Of a stretch of DNA of 64,000 nucleotides, positions 1 through 8,710 are shown in pieces (positions within the stretch are counted from its first letter, which is position 1; each line of letters starts with the position of its first letter). A program made the position numbers and the translations under genes. The stretch is from Amorphus orientalis (lineage in GTDB: Bacteria > Pseudomonadota > Alphaproteobacteria > Rhizobiales > Amorphaceae). The stretch spans positions 1,516,001 through 1,580,000 of the forward strand of contig NZ_JAUSUL010000001.1 in the NCBI RefSeq assembly GCF_030814015.1, in the 5' to 3' direction. The notes below the pieces were generated by a model. The model was not told the DNA's origin. It worked only from the letters and a program-made list of their open reading frames with translations, and made no database searches.

Positions 1-11
1 GAGATTAGGCA

Positions 12-953
12 GTGACCGTGCATGTCAATTCAGCTTCCGCCCGGTGGTACAGTGAAGGCCACTGCGGATATCACCTTCGCACGATTAAGTCCTCGGGTGG
101 AATCCTCGATCTGCTTGAGATTGAGCGACCGGGAGGGAACATGTCTCGTGCAGGCCTGCCGGATCTCGTACTGGTCCAGGACATGCAAGGCGGTAGCCGT
201 ATCAGCGGCAACCTGGGAGGAGGGAGCTTCGACGTGATGAGTGAAAACGGCGCACTGTTTCTGGGTGCGCCGAACTTCGCCCTTACCTCCAACGCCGACA
301 TCGGCCATCGGATGCGTGCCGTGGCATTTCCTGTGGCGCAGTGGCACAAGATGCTGGACGAAGCCGTCGACGGCCCGTTTTCTTTCGACCTTGCCCGTGT
401 CTATGACGGGATGTTCGACTCGCCTGAGATCCGGTCGGCGCTGGGGACTTTATGGGCTCTTATCAAGGAGGAGGGTACACCGTCGCGATTGCTGGCGCGC
501 GCGGCAGGCTGTGAGATTCTGGCCGAACTCTGCCGGTTGGGCGGGGCACCGTTAACGCCGTCAAAAGGGGGGCTTGCCCCCTGGGCCGAGCGGCGCTGTC
601 TCGAACTGATACGTGCGCGGCTCACGGAAGACATCAGTCTCGATGAACTGGCGGCCGAGGCGCGCCTCTCGCCCTACCATTTCGCCCGCATGTTCAAGAA
701 GAGCCTTGGCTTGCCACCCCGGCTCTACCTGACGCGACTGCGCGTGGAGAAAGCCTGCGAACTCCTCGAACATTCGAACCATCCAATCACGGAAATAGCC
801 CTGGAAGTTGGGTACTCGTCGAACCAGGTTCTTGCCCGTGTATTCGCCAAGCACATCGGCGTCACGCCATCCGAATTTCGCCGCGCGGTGCGCGATCCGG
901 CTCGCCCATCAAGCTCTTTTTCAGCGCGTCCCACTCCGGTGAGACAGCCATGA
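12..953 (+). CDS. AraC-family transcriptional regulator (first of a tandem pair)
   Basis: A 313-residue regulator with a GTG start 11 bases into the window. Residues about 1-180 form a cupin-like N-terminal sensing region. Residues about 195-295 carry the double helix-turn-helix of the AraC/XylS family, visible as ISLDELAAEARLSPYHFARM followed by a second helix pair around EIALEVGYSSNQVLARVF. The stop overlaps the start of the next gene by ATGA, so the two are translationally coupled. The C-terminal half is almost the same as that of the neighbour, which points to a local duplication. It may control the detoxification-type genes downstream, but no ligand or operator can be read from the sequence. 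Confidence 0.9.
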   Translation: MTVHVNSASARWYSEGHCGYHLRTIKSSGGILDLLEIERPGGNMSRAGLPDLVLVQDMQGGSRISGNLGGGSFDVMSENGALFLGAPNFALTSNADIGHRMRAVAFPVAQWHKMLDEAVDGPFSFDLARVYDGMFDSPEIRSALGTLWALIKEEGTPSRLLARAAGCEILAELCRLGGAPLTPSKGGLAPWAERRCLELIRARLTEDISLDELAAEARLSPYHFARMFKKSLGLPPRLYLTRLRVEKACELLEHSNHPITEIALEVGYSSNQVLARVFAKHIGVTPSEFRRAVRDPARPSSSFSARPTPVRQP

Positions 954-1858
954 CTGTCCATACCAGTTCCTCAGTCGCGCAGTTGCATAGCAAATGCCGA
1001 CATGAGTCCTACTTGCACGCGATAAAATCCCCGGGCGGGGTCCTTGATATGCTTGAGGTGGCGCAACCCGCCGGGGATATGACGCGCCCATCCCTTCCAG
1101 ATATTGTTCTATATGAGGACAGGCTTGGCAATGGTCGTGTAAGGTCAGACTTGGGAGGAGGGCGCTTTGATGTAATAAGCGAGAAGGGACTCCTCAATCT
1201 AGCTGCGCCGAACTTTGCCACCACGGCAATCATGGAGGCAAGCCATAAGGTGCGCAGTCTAGTGTTTCCCTTGGCGAAGTGGCAGGATCTCGTCAACGAA
1301 GCGGCCGATGGGCGGTTTTCCTTCGATACCTCATTGAACTATGGCCGAGTGTTCGATTCGCCGCCGATCCGGTCGGCGCTGCGGAGCCTTTGGGCGCTCT
1401 GCGAAGACGAAGGTGCGCCATCGCGTCTTTGGGTGCGGGCTGCAGGCTGCGAGATCCTGGCCGAACTCTGTCGCCTGGGCGGCGCGCCGTTCACACCGGT
1501 CAAGGGCGGCCTTGCCCCTTGGGTCGAGCGGCGCGCACTGGACCTGATGCGTGCGCGGCTCTCGGAAGACATCAGCCTCGACGAACTGGCTGCCGAGGCG
1601 CGGCTTTCACCCTACCACTTCGCCCGCATGTTCAAAAAGAGCTTCGGCGTGCCACCCCGGGTCTACCTGACGCGACTGCGTGTGGAGAAAGCCTGCGACC
1701 TCCTCGAACATTCGGACCTTTCCATCACGAAAATCGCCCTGGATGTCGGATACTCGTCGAACCAGGTGCTTGCCCGGGTGTTCGCAAAGCACATGCGCGT
1801 CACGCCATCCGACTATCGTCGCGCCGTTCGCGATCCGAAGCGATCTTTCGCGCCTTAG
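950..1858 (+). CDS. AraC-family transcriptional regulator (second of a tandem pair)
   Basis: A 302-residue paralogue of the preceding regulator, starting at an ATG that overlaps the upstream TGA. The DNA-binding region (residues about 195-295) is nearly identical to that of the first copy, while the N-terminal sensing region is clearly more diverged (compare MLEVAQPAGDM with LLEIERPGGNM). Matching DNA-binding halves with different sensor halves suggest two inputs acting on one operator set, or hetero-oligomers. That is inference. The 161 bases after the stop hold nothing recognisable before the convergent hydrolase fusion gene. Confidence 0.9.
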   Translation: MTVHTSSSVAQLHSKCRHESYLHAIKSPGGVLDMLEVAQPAGDMTRPSLPDIVLYEDRLGNGRVRSDLGGGRFDVISEKGLLNLAAPNFATTAIMEASHKVRSLVFPLAKWQDLVNEAADGRFSFDTSLNYGRVFDSPPIRSALRSLWALCEDEGAPSRLWVRAAGCEILAELCRLGGAPFTPVKGGLAPWVERRALDLMRARLSEDISLDELAAEARLSPYHFARMFKKSFGVPPRVYLTRLRVEKACDLLEHSDLSITKIALDVGYSSNQVLARVFAKHMRVTPSDYRRAVRDPKRSFAP

Positions 1859-2019
1859 TGAAATTCGAGCGCGTGGGCAGACGGCCGGGTTCGCGGCACT
1901 GGAGCCGGCGGGCTCAAAGGGATGTGGTTCAGTCCCGGGCAATTATTCAACCTGCGCCAATCAGCGTGATGGCGCCGGCTTCGGATGGTGGCTCGCTGAA
2001 AGGCCTGTGTCAGGCCGTT

Positions 2020-3603
2020 CTATGTCGCCTTCGGGTCAGGCATCCCAACTGTCTCTCCGTCCGACAGATTTTGTCGGAGCCACTCTGCCGCCTCCGTGAC
2101 ATCGGCGCCGGACAACGCATGATTGGCCGAAAGCGTGCGGGCGTCGACATTCGCCCCGCGTGCGCGCAGGCCGTCTGCTGGCGATGACCCGGATCGGACG
2201 AAGCGGTCATCACGTCCATCGAGCAGCAGCACGCGCGTTCCCGCGAGATCCGCTGCCTCAGGTGGCTCCATCATCTGCATGCCGCGCATCAAGATCGCGT
2301 GGCGCACGACACCGGGACGCAACTGGATGACGGCAGCGAGCAGGTTTGCGCCATTGGAATAGCCAAGAAAGACAAGCCTCTGTCGGTCCAGCCCGTATGC
2401 GCTGATGGCGGCTTCGACGAAGGCTGCGAAGGCTTCCGCCTCGCCGCGGAGATCCGCCTGATCGACCGTCGTGGCGTCGATCCGGCGGAACCAGCGATTG
2501 GATCCGTCCTCGGTCGCCCGGCTGCGCACCCCTAGGAGCGTTGCGTGCGGTGCCATGCGGCGCGCGATCGGCATCAGGTCGGCTTCGTGCCCGCCGCTGC
2601 CATGCAGTAGCACCAAAGTCGTGCCATCTGGGTGCTCCGGCCGGTTGAACCGGTGGATGAAGGGGAGGTCGCGCGCGGGAAAGCGCTCTTCGCCAGGCAG
2701 AGCGAACTGCGGCAGCATTGCTCTGAGATCTTCCGCCCGGGCGGCATCCTGTGGCGGCAGGAACAAGGTCTGGCCCAGCTCCCCCTGCGCTTCGTCTACG
2801 GTCATTCCCGGCCCATCGGTCGCGAATTCCATGAGAATTCCGGCAGGATCACGAACATAGAGCGACAGGAAATACTTCCTGTCATGAACCTCGGTCGGTC
2901 CATGGCTTCTCAGCGACAACCGCATTGACCTTACCGCATCGGCATCCTGCGCGCGGAAAGCCATATGGTCCGGAACGCCGGCGCCCGGCACAGAGGGCAC
3001 AAAGCCCGACACATCCCTCACGTCGACGACGTCTGTCTCGGACATCATGCGCTGTGTGAGGCCTTGGCGCTCTCCGTACCTGTAGCCGAAGCGGGTCACG
3101 AACTCTGCGGTTTCCACCGCCTTGTCGGTCAAGACGGTCACACCCCGCAGCCGGGTCGGTGCGCCCGCAAGCGGCGCTGGCGTCGGCATGTCGATACCCA
3201 CCAGTTTCACGATCAGCCCGTCGGGATCTTTCAGCCGCAAAACCGGCTCGCCGAACTCGCGGAAGGGGCCCTCAATTGGGACATGAGCCGCAAGCGCTTT
3301 TGTCAGCCAGTCGCCGACGGAGGCCGGCGCAACCGCAAGCGCCACCTCCGAGACCTGTCCGATACCGGTACGGCCTCGGCCGGCGGCTTCCCACACAAGG
3401 AAGGTCAGCAGCGATCCGGGGCTGCCGATGCCGTCCCCGTAGAGCAGGTGCAGTTGTTCCGCATCCGCGTATCCGCCGGTCCGCTTAACGAGCTTGAGGC
3501 CCAGGAAACCGACGTAGAAGTCGACGTTGTCCTGCACGTTGGCGGTAATGCCGGTGACGTGGTGAAGGCCGGTTGCCGTTCCGTCCAGGGCAATCGCGGT
3601 CAA
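2020..3603 (-). CDS. Two-domain VOC (glyoxalase/dioxygenase-like) protein fused to an alpha/beta hydrolase
   Basis: A 527-residue fusion. Residues about 12-140 and 150-275 are two vicinal-oxygen-chelate modules, with GLHHVTGITANVQDNVDFYV at the first strand and DHMAFRA and LMEFATDGPG in the second. This matches the ring-cleaving dioxygenase/MhqO type. Residues about 320-515 are a carboxylesterase/phospholipase-type hydrolase with oxyanion motif LLHGSGG, nucleophile elbow GYSNG, acid in LLDGRDD and a late His in SANHALS. In Bacillus the MhqO and MhqD activities, used against quinones, are separate proteins; here they are one chain. The TTG start overlaps the stop of a glutathione-transferase remnant (TTGA), and no better start exists downstream. 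A role in quinone or electrophile detoxification is inference from family and neighbours. Confidence 0.85.
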   Translation of the reverse strand: MTAIALDGTATGLHHVTGITANVQDNVDFYVGFLGLKLVKRTGGYADAEQLHLLYGDGIGSPGSLLTFLVWEAAGRGRTGIGQVSEVALAVAPASVGDWLTKALAAHVPIEGPFREFGEPVLRLKDPDGLIVKLVGIDMPTPAPLAGAPTRLRGVTVLTDKAVETAEFVTRFGYRYGERQGLTQRMMSETDVVDVRDVSGFVPSVPGAGVPDHMAFRAQDADAVRSMRLSLRSHGPTEVHDRKYFLSLYVRDPAGILMEFATDGPGMTVDEAQGELGQTLFLPPQDAARAEDLRAMLPQFALPGEERFPARDLPFIHRFNRPEHPDGTTLVLLHGSGGHEADLMPIARRMAPHATLLGVRSRATEDGSNRWFRRIDATTVDQADLRGEAEAFAAFVEAAISAYGLDRQRLVFLGYSNGANLLAAVIQLRPGVVRHAILMRGMQMMEPPEAADLAGTRVLLLDGRDDRFVRSGSSPADGLRARGANVDARTLSANHALSGADVTEAAEWLRQNLSDGETVGMPDPKAT

Positions 3604-3694
3604 TTGCCGGCCTCGCTGTCAAGGCCATTCCGTACTGCCGGATCGGCAGCTAACCTGTCATGTAACGTCTGCACGTTGGGGTACTCCTTCGCCG
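3600..3694 (-). pseudogene. C-terminal remnant of a glutathione S-transferase
   Basis: Reading the minus strand from about 3694 to the TGA at 3600 gives a typical last helix of a GST, including EYPNVQTLHDRLAADPAVRN (compare the family pattern of YPNL, RxAARPAV). No start or N-terminal domain exists: the frame runs straight back into the 3' end of the quinone-oxidoreductase-like gene. It looks as if a deletion removed most of a GST gene once sitting between the oxidoreductase and the VOC/hydrolase gene. The remnant's stop codon overlaps the TTG of the VOC gene, which would fit an old coupled operon. Confidence 0.5.
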
Positions 3695-3696
3695 CA

Positions 3697-4656
3697 TCAG
3701 GGTAACAAAACCACACGCCCCAGAACGGGATTCTCTTCGGCATAGGCATGCGCAGCCGCGGCATCGGCAAGGCTGAACGTTCTGTCGATGAGAACTTCGA
3801 GTGTGCCTGCGGCTGCCTTTTCAAGCATGCTGGCAATTGACTTGTGGATGTCCGGCTTTTCGAGTTGGGTGCCCATGAACACCCCCAAGAGCGACTGGTT
3901 TGCCTGGAGTGCCGGCCAGAGGTCGAGCTCAAGGGACGACCGCCCCGCATTGCCGACGAAAACCAGACGTCCCTCTAATCGCAGCGACGCCAGTGAGTCC
4001 GTCAACGTGGAACCCACAGGATCCACGACAAGGTCCACACCCCGTCCCGCCGTCAACCGCATGATCTCTTCCGGTACATTGACCATGCGATAGTCGATCG
4101 GGTGTGTAAGACCGAGGGTCGCCAAACGCGCCGCCCGTTCCGCGCCGGAGACCGTGGCAATCACCGTTGCCCCGTGCCGATGGGCCAGTTGGATAGCGGC
4201 GGCGCCAACTCCGCCGGCGCCGCTCTGAATGAGAACTGTCTCTCCTTCAACCAGACCTCCTCTTGAAAAGAGAGAGTGGAAGGCTGCGCCAAAGGAAATC
4301 GGCAAAGCGGCGGCCGCGGAGATTGCCAGGCCCCCGGGCACGATCCAAGTTCTGGTCGCTTTGACTGCCCGCAGCTCTGCATGTGATCCGCTCATGTCGA
4401 AGCTCGTGACCTTCTGGCCGATAAAGCGGTCCTCAACATCCGCGCCGACGGCGATGATCTCGCCCGCGGCTGCATATCCCAGAATGTGTTTCGGTGCGGG
4501 AGGTGGGGTCGATGCCCGGTGGATGAGATCGCCACCTTCAATGGAAATAGCTTCGACCTTGATCAAAACTCCGTCGCGAGCACAGGAAGGGTCGGGAGCG
4601 TCCTCATAGTGCAGGACGTCCGGATCGCCCGGAGCGTTTTGGATGGCTGCCTTCAT
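3697..4656 (-). CDS. Quinone oxidoreductase-like, zinc-free medium-chain dehydrogenase/reductase
   Basis: A 319-residue MDR enzyme. The N-terminal GroES-like fold starts at MKAAIQNAPGDPDVLHYED, and the NADPH site is the AAxxxG-type motif SGAGGVGAAAIQLA followed by a Rossmann domain. The catalytic and structural zinc cysteines of alcohol dehydrogenases are absent, as in QorA and zeta-crystallin. The expected reaction is NADPH-dependent reduction of quinones or activated alkenes in the cytosol. It lies upstream of the VOC/hydrolase fusion on the same strand, with only a GST remnant between them, so both probably belong to one electrophile-handling transcript. Confidence 0.88.
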   Translation of the reverse strand: MKAAIQNAPGDPDVLHYEDAPDPSCARDGVLIKVEAISIEGGDLIHRASTPPPAPKHILGYAAAGEIIAVGADVEDRFIGQKVTSFDMSGSHAELRAVKATRTWIVPGGLAISAAAALPISFGAAFHSLFSRGGLVEGETVLIQSGAGGVGAAAIQLAHRHGATVIATVSGAERAARLATLGLTHPIDYRMVNVPEEIMRLTAGRGVDLVVDPVGSTLTDSLASLRLEGRLVFVGNAGRSSLELDLWPALQANQSLLGVFMGTQLEKPDIHKSIASMLEKAAAGTLEVLIDRTFSLADAAAAHAYAEENPVLGRVVLLP

Positions 4657-4696
4657 TTGTTGTCTTGGCGCCTCTTTTTTTCGGCCCCATCGTTGC

Positions 4697-4736
4697 GTTC
4701 CCTTTTGTCCGCGCCCCTGGACAGTCCGAAGGGAAC
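4697..4736. repeat. Imperfect inverted repeat between the oxidoreductase and hydrolase genes
   Basis: The arms GTTCCCTT (4697-4704) and AAGGGAAC (4729-4736) are exact complements, with an inner TGTCC/GGACA pair. It lies just past the stop of the minus-strand hydrolase gene and upstream of the oxidoreductase gene. No U-tract follows on the minus strand, so it is a weak terminator candidate and could equally be an operator. Confidence 0.3.
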
Positions 4737-4743
4737 CGGCAAG

Positions 4744-5550
4744 TCATTCGGCGGGTGGGAGTGTCGCAGTGCCACCGGTTTCTTGAAGCGCCTCTGCCGC
4801 ACCCTTGGCCGCGGCATCGATCACATCCGCGACTGCCTCCGGCCGTGTCAGGAACACGACATGGCTTCCGGGCACCTCGGTCGTTTCGGCACCAATACGG
4901 CTGGCAGTGCTGCGCAGAAGATCGGGGGCAATGGCACCATCTTCCGTGGCAACGACGTACCAGCTTGGCTTGTTCATCCAGGCGGCGACGGTCACCGGGG
5001 CTGCGAGTGCGGCCATTGATATCGGAACCTGCGCATCCCGCAGGAACGCCGCATCGGCCTCGTCGGCGTCGCCGGCAAAGCCCGCGCGGAACAGGTCTGA
5101 ATTAAGGTAGGCGAACCCGTCGGACTGTTCTTCGGGCACGAAGTTCGGCGGCGGCGGGATTTCGGCATACTGGTCAAGTGTTGACTGGCCGATCTCGGGT
5201 GCAAACGCCGCTACGTAGACAAGCCCCGCGACGATCGGATCGACGCCGGCCTCGGTGATGACGCTGCCGCCATACGAATGACCCACCAGGATCACCGGGC
5301 CGTCTTGCCGGTTCAGGACCCGCCGGGTCGCCGCGACATCGTCGGCGAAGGAGGTCAGCGGGTTTTGAACGATGCTCACGGCATAGCCGCGCGCGGTCAG
5401 GTTGTCGTAAACCCCGCGCCACCCGGACCCGTCGGCGAAAGCACCGTGGACAAGTACGATGTTGCGAATAGGTTCGGCATGGGCGTCGGTGCCGAAGGCG
5501 ACGCCGCCCGCGACCGCTGCGGCGGCCATGGTTTTCAAGGTAGTGTTCAT
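4744..5550 (-). CDS. Exported alpha/beta hydrolase
   Basis: A 268-residue protein when started at the ATG at 5550. A longer frame back to 5688 exists but adds unlikely sequence, whereas starting at MNTTLKTMAAAAVAGGVAFG gives a clean signal peptide ending near THAHAEP-like residues (cleavage after DAHA). The mature part has the oxyanion strand IVLVHGAFADGSGW, nucleophile elbow GHSYGG, and a C-terminal His in GSHVVFL, so a Ser-His-Asp esterase or lipase fold in the periplasm is expected. It resembles the hydrolase at 17190-17981 throughout, and the two are probably paralogues. The substrate is unknown. Confidence 0.85.
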   Translation of the reverse strand: MNTTLKTMAAAAVAGGVAFGTDAHAEPIRNIVLVHGAFADGSGWRGVYDNLTARGYAVSIVQNPLTSFADDVAATRRVLNRQDGPVILVGHSYGGSVITEAGVDPIVAGLVYVAAFAPEIGQSTLDQYAEIPPPPNFVPEEQSDGFAYLNSDLFRAGFAGDADEADAAFLRDAQVPISMAALAAPVTVAAWMNKPSWYVVATEDGAIAPDLLRSTASRIGAETTEVPGSHVVFLTRPEAVADVIDAAAKGAAEALQETGGTATLPPAE

Positions 5551-6475
5551 TGCCGTTTTTCCTTCTAATCTGGAAGGGTGGGGCGCGACTGTCACCACGG
5601 GTCGCCGAGACGCGGCACATGCCGGTGACCCGACAAAGGTGGAAAACGTCCTGCTCAATCCTTCAAAAGCCCGATGTTTGATACGCATCGCGGAACCCGC
5701 TTCCTGAGAGAGACACTAGCGCGCGGCCAGGAATTCTGCGGCGCTGAAGCTGCCGTTGGGGTGCCGATCTTGCGGATCAATAACCCCCAGGATGGGAAGG
5801 ATTTGCTACGTCTGTCGATCTTGTTGGTTCGGCCCAACGGTTCGTGGCTACCGGATCGCCGGCCGCATTCTTCGGCAGACGCCGGCGGAACGTCGCAAGC
5901 AGGGATACCCCGTCTCCGGCAACCGCGACGAAAAGTGTCGTGGCAACGCTGGTGCTGGTGGCACGCGACATTGAAAGCGGCATGAGCCGCGAGCATCGGG
6001 ACGACTTGCCAGAGAATTGGGAGGCCGGACGGCAAGCCGGAGTTGCCCGGCGAAGCTCCGTTCCGTTCAGGCGTGCAACGGCCAGCATCGGCGTAATCTT
6101 TGATAAACAACCTGCCCGAACGTGCTCTTCTTCCTCACGGTAGCGGAGTGAAGCTCATGCGCGGCGCACAACGGTGCCCGGGTTGCTGTCTCGCTTGGGT
6201 CCAGCAGCGCACCCGTCCGGCCACTCAAGGCCGGGAAACCGGCACCGCCCAACGGGATGGTGCGTGATCCGCGGTAATCCTGAAACGGGGGACTTCTGCT
6301 CTGCAGTCAGGAGAAGGTTTCGGGCAAAACGTATCGTTCAAGAACTCGCGCAGGGACACGGGGCAAAGGAAGCAAGAACGGCACCGGCTCGGCAGGTTCT
6401 GCAACGCAGCATTTTCGGCCACTCGCTAGTTTCCATGGGACATTCCAGACTTCTCTCGAGACCAAGGAACTTGAG
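5551..6475. other. Long intergenic stretch without an intact gene
   Basis: About 925 bases with no convincing reading frame. The longest frames are low-complexity shadows without recognisable motifs. It holds one short coding-like relic (5716-5778) and, at its right end, the leader of the isochorismatase-like gene, with an AAGGA element about 10 bases before that ATG. No tRNA, transposase or clear promoter could be recognised in the rest. Confidence 0.6.
5716..5778 (-). pseudogene. Short relic of a protein C-terminus, also found at 16813-16875
   Basis: The minus strand reads DPQDRHPNGSFSAAEFLAAR and then a stop, which looks like a natural C-terminus. An upstream in-frame stop lies about 10 codons before it. 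A diverged copy of the same 60 bases lies at 16813-16875. Both copies sit just upstream of a minus-strand alpha/beta hydrolase gene. The parent family was not recognised. Confidence 0.4.
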
Positions 6476-7129
6476 ATGGCTCTCCGCAACGGCCTTGCCT
6501 CCCTCCTTCGCCCCGAAGATTCCGTTCTGGTCCTGATCGACCATCAACCTTACCAACTGGCGAACCTGAACAGCCACGACCCGCATATGGTCGTCAACAA
6601 CTCGGCCGCGCTGGCGAAGGCCGCCAAGGTGTTCGGCGTGCCCACCATCCTGACCAGCGTCGTCGAGGCTCGCGGCGGTCACATCTTTCCGCAGATCACC
6701 GAGGTTTTTCCGGACCAGGAGGTGATCGACCGGACGCTGATCAACACCTGGGAGGACCCCAAGGTGGTCGACGTGGTCAAGGCGACAGGCCGCAAGCAAC
6801 TGGTCCTGGCCGGCCTATGGACCGAGGTCTGCGTCGCGATGCCGGCCATCCAGGCGGCCGGCGAAGGTTGGGATGTGACAGTCGTCACCGATGCGTCCGG
6901 CGCCGTGTCGACAGAGGCGCATGAGATCGCCATCCAGCGCATGATCGCGGCCGGCGTGAACATGATCACCTGGATGGCGCTGGCGGCGGAATGGCAGCGC
7001 GACTGGGCGCGGGCCAAGACCGCCGGGCCGCTCAACGAGGTGGTCATCCAGCATGCCGCTGGCAGCGGCATCGCCTATCTGTGGGAGCAGCAGCTGCTCA
7101 ATACGCCGCTGCCGAACCCGGCGGGCTGA
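6476..7129 (+). CDS. Isochorismatase-family hydrolase, YcaC-like
   Basis: A 217-residue cysteine hydrolase. The N-terminal strand VLVLIDHQ supplies the catalytic Asp (D22), and GLWTEVCVAMPA supplies the nucleophilic Cys (C119) after the cis-peptide region, as in YcaC and isochorismatase-superfamily amidases. The ATG at 6476 has a purine-rich AAGGA upstream. It opens a plus-strand run of small, loosely spaced genes that reaches the aldehyde dehydrogenase at 13715. The true substrate of YcaC-type enzymes is not settled, so only the family can be named. Confidence 0.85.
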   Translation: MALRNGLASLLRPEDSVLVLIDHQPYQLANLNSHDPHMVVNNSAALAKAAKVFGVPTILTSVVEARGGHIFPQITEVFPDQEVIDRTLINTWEDPKVVDVVKATGRKQLVLAGLWTEVCVAMPAIQAAGEGWDVTVVTDASGAVSTEAHEIAIQRMIAAGVNMITWMALAAEWQRDWARAKTAGPLNEVVIQHAAGSGIAYLWEQQLLNTPLPNPAG

Positions 7130-7226
7130 TCGGCCTGGATGGCGACGCGGGCCTCGGGGCATTCCTGGAACCGGCTTGGCCTCGTCATCCATGGCACTGC
7201 CCAAAGCTGCGGCGAAGGAGGGACCG

Positions 7227-7589
7227 ATGGATTTCGAGAAACTCATGCAGGCCAACCTCGATTTGGTGTTCGGCGAACATGACTCTGCACGGCGCATCGC
7301 GGCGATCCGCGACATCTACCATGAGGACGCGGAGCTTCACGAACCCGACCGTTCGGTCCGTGGGCACGAAGCAATCTCGCAGGCTGTGACCGATCTTCAG
7401 GGGCATCTGCCTGCGGGTTTCGTGTTCACCGCGGTCAGGCCGGCATCGGGCCACAACGGCGTCGGTCGCCTGCAGTGGGGCGCCGGCCCGGCCGGGGGGC
7501 CGTTTGCGGTCACGGGGACCGATGTCGCGCATGTCGATGGCGGACTGATCCGGACCCTGCATGTTTTCCTCGATCAACCGGACCCTTGA
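7227..7589 (+). CDS. NTF2/SnoaL-like small protein
   Basis: A 120-residue cone-shaped alpha+beta barrel protein, from MDFEKLMQANLDLVFGEHDS to a C-terminal strand VDGGLIRTLHVFLDQPDP. The frame is open back to 7053, but the ATG at 7227 follows GGAGGGA and starts exactly where SnoaL-like proteins start. Members bind or convert small hydrophobic molecules, often as polyketide cyclases or dehydratases. The function here is open. Its nearest neighbour downstream also contains a SnoaL domain. Confidence 0.75.
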   Translation: MDFEKLMQANLDLVFGEHDSARRIAAIRDIYHEDAELHEPDRSVRGHEAISQAVTDLQGHLPAGFVFTAVRPASGHNGVGRLQWGAGPAGGPFAVTGTDVAHVDGGLIRTLHVFLDQPDP

Positions 7590-7667
7590 ATAGCGGCGCG
7601 TCCAGAACGGAAAGCGCGCGGACAACCGTTCCTCCAGAGCCTCAGTCGGATTGAAGGAGCTGCTGCA

Positions 7668-8456
7668 ATGACCGAACATGGCTTTCCCGTGGGGCTGGAG
7701 ATGGATGTCTCCTATCCGGATTTCCAAGTCAGCCTGACGCTCCTGTCCACCGAGCAATTGCGGTTCGAGATCAAGGAAGGGCCGTTCGCCCGGACGGAGA
7801 CCGTCGACATCCAGGTCGTACCGATCGGCAATGGCATCTTCGCCGTAAGCTGGCAGGAGGAAAGCGACGCGACGGTCACCAACGTTCAGGACTACGATCA
7901 CGGCGTTGTCTTCTCGTTCGCGACCCTGCCCGGCGGGCAATTCCTGCGAATGACCGGGACGATGACGATCACTCGGCCGGCGCATCGCATTTCCGACGAT
8001 CGGCCGCGGCGCAACAAGGAACTCGTCCTCGAGGCGATGACATCGCTCTTCCAGAATCATGACGCGTCGGCGGTGGAACGGCTCTACGCGCGGGACTACA
8101 TCCAGCACAACCCGAACATTCCCCAGGGCCGCGAAGCATTGCAGGCGCTCGTCGCCGGCCTGGCGGAGCACGTCTTCTACGAGCCCGGACTGATCGTCGC
8201 CGAAGGCGATCTCGTCGCCATACACGGCCGCATTCGCGGCTGGGCGGACGAACCGCTGATCGCAGTCGATATCTTTCGGGTCGAGGATGGCAGGCTGGCC
8301 GAACACTGGGACGTGTTGCAGAGCGAAACGGCAGCAACGGCGGCCGACAGCGGTGTTTCGATGTTTGACCCGGAGGAAGGCGCACGCCGTGCTCACCCCG
8401 AACCGGCGTGGTCGCGAGCGACCCGGCCCGACCCGCTCCACCGGGATCGACAATGA
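7668..8456 (+). CDS. MoaF-like N-terminal domain fused to a SnoaL-like domain
   Basis: A 262-residue protein. Residues about 1-105 form a calycin-like MoaF-type beta-barrel (pattern VSYPDFQVSLTLLSTEQLRF, then FAVSWQEES, then GTMTITRP). Residues about 115-235 form a SnoaL/NTF2-like domain (ARDYIQHNPNIPQGREAL, DIFRVEDGRLAEHWDV), which is the classic YxQHNP pattern. A GAAGGAG ribosome site precedes the ATG. The last 25 residues are Arg/Pro-rich, unlike the rest, and may be a new tail created when the downstream region was rearranged. A role in redox or carbonyl metabolism is only suggested by the neighbours. Confidence 0.75.
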   Translation: MTEHGFPVGLEMDVSYPDFQVSLTLLSTEQLRFEIKEGPFARTETVDIQVVPIGNGIFAVSWQEESDATVTNVQDYDHGVVFSFATLPGGQFLRMTGTMTITRPAHRISDDRPRRNKELVLEAMTSLFQNHDASAVERLYARDYIQHNPNIPQGREALQALVAGLAEHVFYEPGLIVAEGDLVAIHGRIRGWADEPLIAVDIFRVEDGRLAEHWDVLQSETAATAADSGVSMFDPEEGARRAHPEPAWSRATRPDPLHRDRQ

Positions 8457-8495
8457 CTTGCGACGATCCATGCTCGACAGCTCGTCGACAGTCTC

Positions 8496-8700
8496 AAGCC
8501 CATCCTTCCCGACCTGGCGACAGGGCAGCCTCCCTCGGCAGCCGATCGCATGTCGGACCTTTTTGAGGAGATCGGGGCCGCTGACCATGCCGGGCTCGGT
8601 GTCTTGGGCATCGGCGAGCCTCATCGCGCCGAAATGCCGATTTCGCGACTGGCATCATTCCAGCCGCCGCTGCGGCCCGGACCAGCAACATCTTATCGGA
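8496..8700 (+). pseudogene. N-terminal remnant of an LLM-class flavin-dependent oxidoreductase
   Basis: In one frame the sequence reads ILPDLATGQPPSAADRM followed by DLFEEIGAADHAGLGVLGIG and EPHR, the well-known start of luciferase-like monooxygenases (family pattern [24 protein letters not shown]). The next conserved strand, ending AAAAARTSNIL, is found in a different frame from about 8635, so at least one frameshift is present. Everything after the first roughly 65 residues is missing and replaced by the DJ-1-like gene. Confidence 0.65.
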
Positions 8701-8710
8701 GAACGAAGTC

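Noticed and set aside
6110-6475. Open frames upstream of the isochorismatase-like gene
   Set aside because: The frames on both strands give Cys/Arg/Pro-rich translations with no recognisable pattern and no ribosome sites.
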